Below are positions 9,450 to 12,437 of a DNA stretch of 12,437 bases, one piece after another. Each line of letters starts with the position of its first letter. The stretch's first letter is position 1. Origin of the DNA: Dunaliella salina (Eukaryota > Chlorophyta > Chlorophyceae > Chlamydomonadales > Dunaliellaceae); contig MU070581.1 in assembly GCA_002284615.2 (NCBI GenBank), forward strand, positions 40,421 through 52,857, in the 5' to 3' direction. Both the position numbers and the translations under genes were made by a program. The notes beneath the pieces were generated by a model. The model made no database searches and was not told the origin of the DNA. It was given only the letters and a program-made list of their open reading frames with translations.

Positions 9450-10269
9450 ATGGAGCAGCTGCATATGGTGTTGGCCACCTCCAGGACTTTGTGGTATTTG
9501 TTTACACTGCTCAATGCCTGAATGACTGTTGCATGCGTGATGCCTCTCCACAGGCCTAGGATGCTCCTTGCACTGAGCATGGTGGACAACGCACCACTCA
9601 CATCTCCTGATGCTGCGCGTGCGCATGCAGGAAAAGCGGGAGGCTGAGCAGGATAAGTTAACCCCTTTAGTGACGATTACCACCTCTCACCCTTTCTCTC
9701 TCCCTGTCTGCCTGCACTGCAGCTCACCCCATCGAGGATTAAGCATGCTGTGTACATTGCTGCAAGTGCGCATGTGAGAAGGGCGCGCATGCAAGGAGGC
9801 CGGTCAACCTTGTGGGGAGCAGTTACACCTTCAGCACTCCGCGATTTTGCGGTGGGGGTGCAAGGGGAAAAGCGCTTTGACAGGCGACACTTTCACCAGC
9901 GCATTTACTGCACTTTCAACAGCACTTTCTACGCGCTTTCTACACGCTTTCATGAAAGCGCACAGAAAGCACCAGTAAAAGGGCAAATTTCTAGCCAGGA
10001 CAACACTTTGAGAAAGCACTTTTAACAGCACTTTCAACAGCACTTTCTACACGATTTCTACGCGCTTTCATGGAAAGCGCACAGAAAGCGCTGGAAAAGC
10101 GCTGAGAAAGCGAGGTCCCATGGGGACAGTGCTGCTAGCATTGCTGGATTCAAAACTCTTACAGCAGCTTTATTTGGTGTGCTTGCAGGCTGCAGCTCTG
10201 ATTGCGGCGTTGCAAATCCTCATACTGCAGCACTACCCCCCTTTGCCCCCTTTGATGCTCTGTGCTTGA
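9450..10269 (+). CDS. Candidate small plus-strand gene, weak
   Basis: From ATG 9450 a short exon (MEQLHMVLATSRTL) ends at a GTATTT donor after 9493. A 60-nt intron leads to an exon at 9554 (PRMLLALSMVDNAP). A frame reading EKREAEQDKLTPL follows near 9635-9680. Then comes an excellent acceptor (ctctctccctgtctgcctgcactgcag is the type of tract seen) and exon 9723-9773 (LTPSRIKHAVYIAASAH, donor GTGAGA). A 415-nt intron full of AAAGCGC repeats precedes 10189-10269 (AAALIAALQILILQHYPPLP, stop TGA 10267-10269). TGTAA follows within 10 nt. The 9723 exon has the best splice signals; the middle junction is not settled. The last exon lies in the low-similarity extension of a dispersed repeat and is antisense to the candidate minus-strand gene end. 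Confidence 0.22.
9865..10112. repeat. Second AAAGCGC field with a 60-bp direct duplication
   Basis: Units 9911-9970 and 10029-10089 start identically (cactttcaacagcactttct) and differ by a few substitutions and one insertion, offset by 118 bp. The first contains the perfect 16-bp palindrome CGCTTTCATGAAAGCG (9945-9960); the second has the same with one extra g. The motif family is the one filling 8450-9240. Confidence 0.8.
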
Positions 10270-10651
10270 TGGGGCTTTGTAAAAATACAGACCTTTTCCC
10301 AGATCATAGCTACCAGCTACCACCAGAACTCATCCCAGACTCCGGGCTAGACAAGTATTTTTTTGCTGGCCTTGGGGCTCACGGATTCCAATTGTCCTCC
10401 TTTTTATGCTGGTTTCCCTTTTGCCTGCTGTCGTTATAGGCTTGATAGGGCACCTACCATGACGAGGTGTAAACCAATGACATTTTTGTGCTCCCTTGCA
10501 AGTGTGTGCTGTCACAAAGTGACTACACACTCATGTGATTTGCAAGTTGAATTTCCAAAGCTGACTAGTCCCTTAACGCTGCGACATGTGCAGAGGGGAA
10601 GCAGAAGGCATGGCCAGGGGCAGCAACCTCCTCCAGAGAACCTCTCCCTTG
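10220..10651 (-). CDS. Possible 3' continuation of the second minus-strand gene
   Basis: Coding-like pieces continue downstream: about 10651-10578 (SLEEVAAPGHAFCFPSAHVA), 10453-10383 (VPYQAYNDSRQKGNQHKKED, donor GTGAGC) and 10259-10220 (a Gly/Lys-rich end, ASKGAKGGSAAV, then TGA). The last two join in phase across a 123-nt intron. AATAAA (10174-10169) and TGTAA (10163-10159) follow the stop. The first piece does not join the second in phase. The second and third lie in or beside a dispersed repeat also present at 650-805, which argues against a gene here. Confidence 0.2.
10289..10446 (+). repeat. Dispersed repeat, copy 2
   Basis: Plus-strand counterpart of the minus-strand copy at 650-805. 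One frame reads DKYFFAGLGAHGFQ, matching the corresponding frame of copy 1. Weaker similarity may continue upstream to about 10190. Copy orientation is inverted relative to copy 1, as for a transposed element or a duplicated gene fragment. Confidence 0.6.
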
Positions 10652-10713
10652 CTATCTCTTAAAACTTTTCACTGCTGTTTGCAGCTTTGCCTGCAGCATG
10701 CTGTCCCCATCAC

Positions 10714-11588
10714 TGCAGGCTTGTGCGTGGAAGCGCGGTGGACTTGATTGGATGGGCAAAAGATCTGGTCAAGTGTGTTTGCCAATAGCTAGCAACATCT
10801 GCATGACAAGGTGTAGGTTAAAGATTACCAGCCCCCTGGAACTCTATGTGACCCCGCTGGAAATTCTCCTTGGGAGACGTCCATCAGCCCACCCTTCAGA
10901 ACCTCCAGTTTCTCCCCTTGTGGAGAAGATAATACAGAAGGGATACTCTAATACAGAGAGCAAGTGCAACACAGATACATGCATACCAGCAATTTGTGCA
11001 AAGCAGATAAGCACATGGAGAAACGTAGCAATTGTAGCTATAATTGCTCCATGCTTGCAAGCATCAAGTGACCTTCTCCTTTCCCCACACCTGCACAGCT
11101 GAGTGGCCTTCTTGATCCGCAAACGCTTGCTCAGAGATAGCCTTCAAGTCTACCAGGAAGTCTATAGAAGATGTTGCGATCCAGGTGGGAAAGGTTGTAA
11201 AGTTGGCGTCCCTCACTTGCCTCTCTGTCAGCAAAGTACCTGCAGGGGGTTCAAGTGCAAGGCAATCATATGAGTCTGAGGTTGCCCCCCAGTTTAGAGA
11301 ATAAATGGGACAAATTCAAACTTTGAAAGCATTCCTTGCAAATTTTTACAAAGGTGGGCGATGGGCCCAAATTCCTGAAAATTCTGCCAAGATTTTCCAA
11401 ACCTGACCAGGCCAACCATTATAACAAAAATGAAAAAACACGTTCAGCAAAAAAAGATGAAAATTGGTTGGCCCTAGATCACTCTCCCGGCCTCAGACCA
11501 CCCTAATATGGCCCACAGCTCCACCCTGGGACCATTTTTTTGCTCCCAGAATGTTGTGTTGATACCTCTTGTATACGATGCTAATATC
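10714..11588 (-). CDS. Second minus-strand gene, internal exons, function unknown
   Basis: Five exons in consistent phase. 11588-11483 (acceptor gagtatgcag with a long pyrimidine tract; reads ILASYTRGINTTFWEQKNGP; donor GTGATC). 11374-11350 (25 nt, EFGPIAHL; donor GTAAAA). 11239-11091 (acceptor ccccctgcag; reads QVRDANFTTFPTWIATSSID and ISEQAFADQEGHSAVQ; donor GTGTGG). 10911-10829 (KLEVLKGGLMDVSQGEFPAG; donor GTAATC). 10788-10714 (YWQTHLTRSFAHPIKSTALP). The 149-nt exon is the strongest; the acceptors of the last two are poor. The first exon is also open in another frame. No family was recognised. The start lies upstream of 11588 and was not found. A 134-codon plus-strand frame at 10698-11102 overlaps this block and is taken as its antisense shadow. 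Confidence 0.38.
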
Positions 11589-11599
11589 CTGCATACTCA

Positions 11600-11950
11600 A
11601 AATAAGGAAAGAAGGAGGTCAAAAATTGACCTTATTGGCACCCCCAATGCTGGATTTTCTCAAAGAGAAATGGCTGAAATCCTGTACCTGACCAACCACT
11701 GGGTCTTTTCACAATTTTTTTTTTTTCATTGATGTTTTTTTGGTACAAGGACTCCCAATCATTGGAAATCACCCAATTTGGTGCAGTGGCTGGTCAGATA
11801 TTGTGGGTGCTTGCTCGAAAAGTAAGGTTCACATTTTGGCAAATAGCAGAAATGGCTCTGAGTGGCACCTTTAAAATTCAGGAGCAATGGACGGCAACCA
11901 TTTGATAAAAAGTTCAAAAAGTGCCAAGTGGGGCAACCTTGCTTCGCTAC
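11600..11950. other. No supported gene
   Basis: AT-rich, with a T-run near 11717-11729. Open frames on both strands (11508-11732 plus, 11953-11759 minus) lack recognisable motifs. The start of the second minus-strand gene may lie here or beyond, but no exon could be tied in. Confidence 0.4.
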
Positions 11951-12028
11951 CACTGCTACGACCCGCAGCAGTGACTGGTGAGACGGAACGTAGGTATTAA
12001 CGGCTAAGCAATTAGGGATTATATTGCT

Positions 12029-12109
12029 CTGGGAGTCGAACCCAGCCTACGACCCGGTCACCGTTAAATACCCGTAGATCCAAGATCTATGATCTCACAC
12101 CACTCGCCA
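12029..12109 (-). repeat. tRNA-like segment with A and B boxes, left arm
   Basis: Mirror copy of the tRNA-like segment at 12334-12414: A-box-like sequence at 12109-12100 and B box at 12042-12032 on the minus strand. The two copies face away from each other across the loop, so pol III transcription from either would run outwards. Confidence 0.5.
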
Positions 12110-12216
12110 GCCACGCGCCATTACTATTACCAGTAATTATCAAGCGTCATCGGCGAAGGTACAAACCTGTACGTAGCATTACGTTATGAGACAAGCCGTC
12201 CATGAAGAGGAATTGG

Positions 12217-12258
12217 CCCACCTCATAGGCAATCCGAGGACGGATTGGACCAGGTGGG
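12217..12258. repeat. Nested hairpin in the loop of the inverted repeat
   Basis: Outer stem CCCACCT (12217-12223) with AGGTGGG (12252-12258); inner stem CAATCCG (12230-12236) with CGGATTG (12241-12247); tetraloop agga. Both 7-bp stems are perfect and are separated by a small asymmetric internal loop. Confidence 0.7.
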
Positions 12259-12333
12259 GGGGAATGCTACGTACAGGTTTGTACCTTCGCCGATGACGCT
12301 TGATAATTACTGGTATTAGTAATGGCGCGTGGC

Positions 12334-12414
12334 TGGCGAGTGGTGTGAGATCATAGATCTTGGATCTANGGGTATTTAACGGTGACCGGGTCGTAGGCTG
12401 GGTTCGACTCCCAG
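12334..12414 (+). repeat. tRNA-like segment with A and B boxes (SINE-head-like), right arm
   Basis: TGGCGAGTGG at 12334-12343 resembles an RNA polymerase III A box of tRNA-Leu/Ser type but is one base short. GGTTCGACTCC at 12401-12411 fits the B-box consensus exactly and sits in a perfect T-arm, CTGGG-TTCGACT-CCCAG (12398-12414). The 7 nt after the T-arm (agcaata) do not pair with the 7 nt before the A box (gcgtggc), so no acceptor stem forms and this is not a normal tRNA gene. The long A-B spacing would fit a class II tRNA ancestor. Confidence 0.5.
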
Positions 12415-12437
12415 AGCAATATAATCCCTAATTGCTT

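Larger units (their letters stand above)
12006..12437. repeat. Large inverted repeat (175-bp arms, 82-bp loop) at the window end
   Basis: Left arm 12006-12180 and right arm 12263-12437 are reverse complements with no indel, one mismatch (12127/12316) and one undetermined base (N at 12369, opposite g at 12074). The loop is 12181-12262. The right arm is cut by the window edge, so the arms may be longer. Candidates are a fold-back element, two head-to-head copies of a SINE-like element, or a palindromic assembly or library artefact. The near-identity fits a recent event or an artefact. Confidence 0.9.

Noticed and set aside
10698..11102. Longest ATG-initiated open frame (134 codons, plus strand)
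   Set aside because: No domain, signal or splice context; it lies antisense to better-supported minus-strand exons and its composition looks random.
12334..12414. Functional tRNA gene
   Set aside because: T-arm and B box are perfect, but the acceptor stem does not pair and the A box is one base short.
1..12437. CRISPR array, insertion sequence, rRNA or bacterial operon
   Set aside because: No regularly spaced identical repeats with unique spacers, no transposase frame, no rRNA-like stretch, and no ribosome-binding-site-led long frames.

Overview
The window looks like nuclear DNA of a eukaryote, most likely a chlorophyte green alga. GC is moderate, no reading frame exceeds about 134 codons, and coding sequence is cut into small exons flanked by GTAAG/GTGAG donors and TGCAG-type acceptors. 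TGTAA, the usual green-algal poly(A) signal, lies just after two predicted stops. The lineage is inferred; nothing here identifies a species. No prokaryotic, organellar or viral gene was recognised, and every exon model below was assembled by hand from splice sites and reading phase, without transcript or homology data.

Main gene (minus strand, 7585 down to 1850). About twenty small exons can be joined with consistent phase, giving a 586-codon open product that is the C-terminal part of a larger protein. It has a long region read as extracellular, one Gly/Val-rich transmembrane helix, an Arg-Arg-Arg-Arg stop-transfer signal and a tail of about 40 residues. No family was recognised. The 5' end is unresolved and probably lies above 7.6 kb. 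The introns hold small tandem repeats.

Other coding signal. A second minus-strand block lies at 11588-10714 (five exons in phase), with a much less certain 3' continuation to 10220. A weaker plus-strand candidate runs from 9450 to 10269 behind a TATA-like box at 9246. The 3' ends of these two candidates would overlap antisense, and both overlap a dispersed repeat, so at least one is probably wrong.

Repeats. 1065-1275 holds a degenerate GCATGCTT repeat. 650-805 (minus) and 10289-10446 (plus) are two copies of one dispersed repeat in opposite orientation. 8450-9240 and 9865-10112 are dense in AAAGTGCGC/AAAGCGC motifs, many palindromic, and include a 60-bp unit duplicated at 118 bp. The window ends in a nearly perfect inverted repeat with 175-bp arms around an 82-bp loop. 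The arms carry tRNA-like A and B boxes and the loop folds into its own nested hairpin, so this is either a fold-back, tRNA-derived element or an assembly palindrome.
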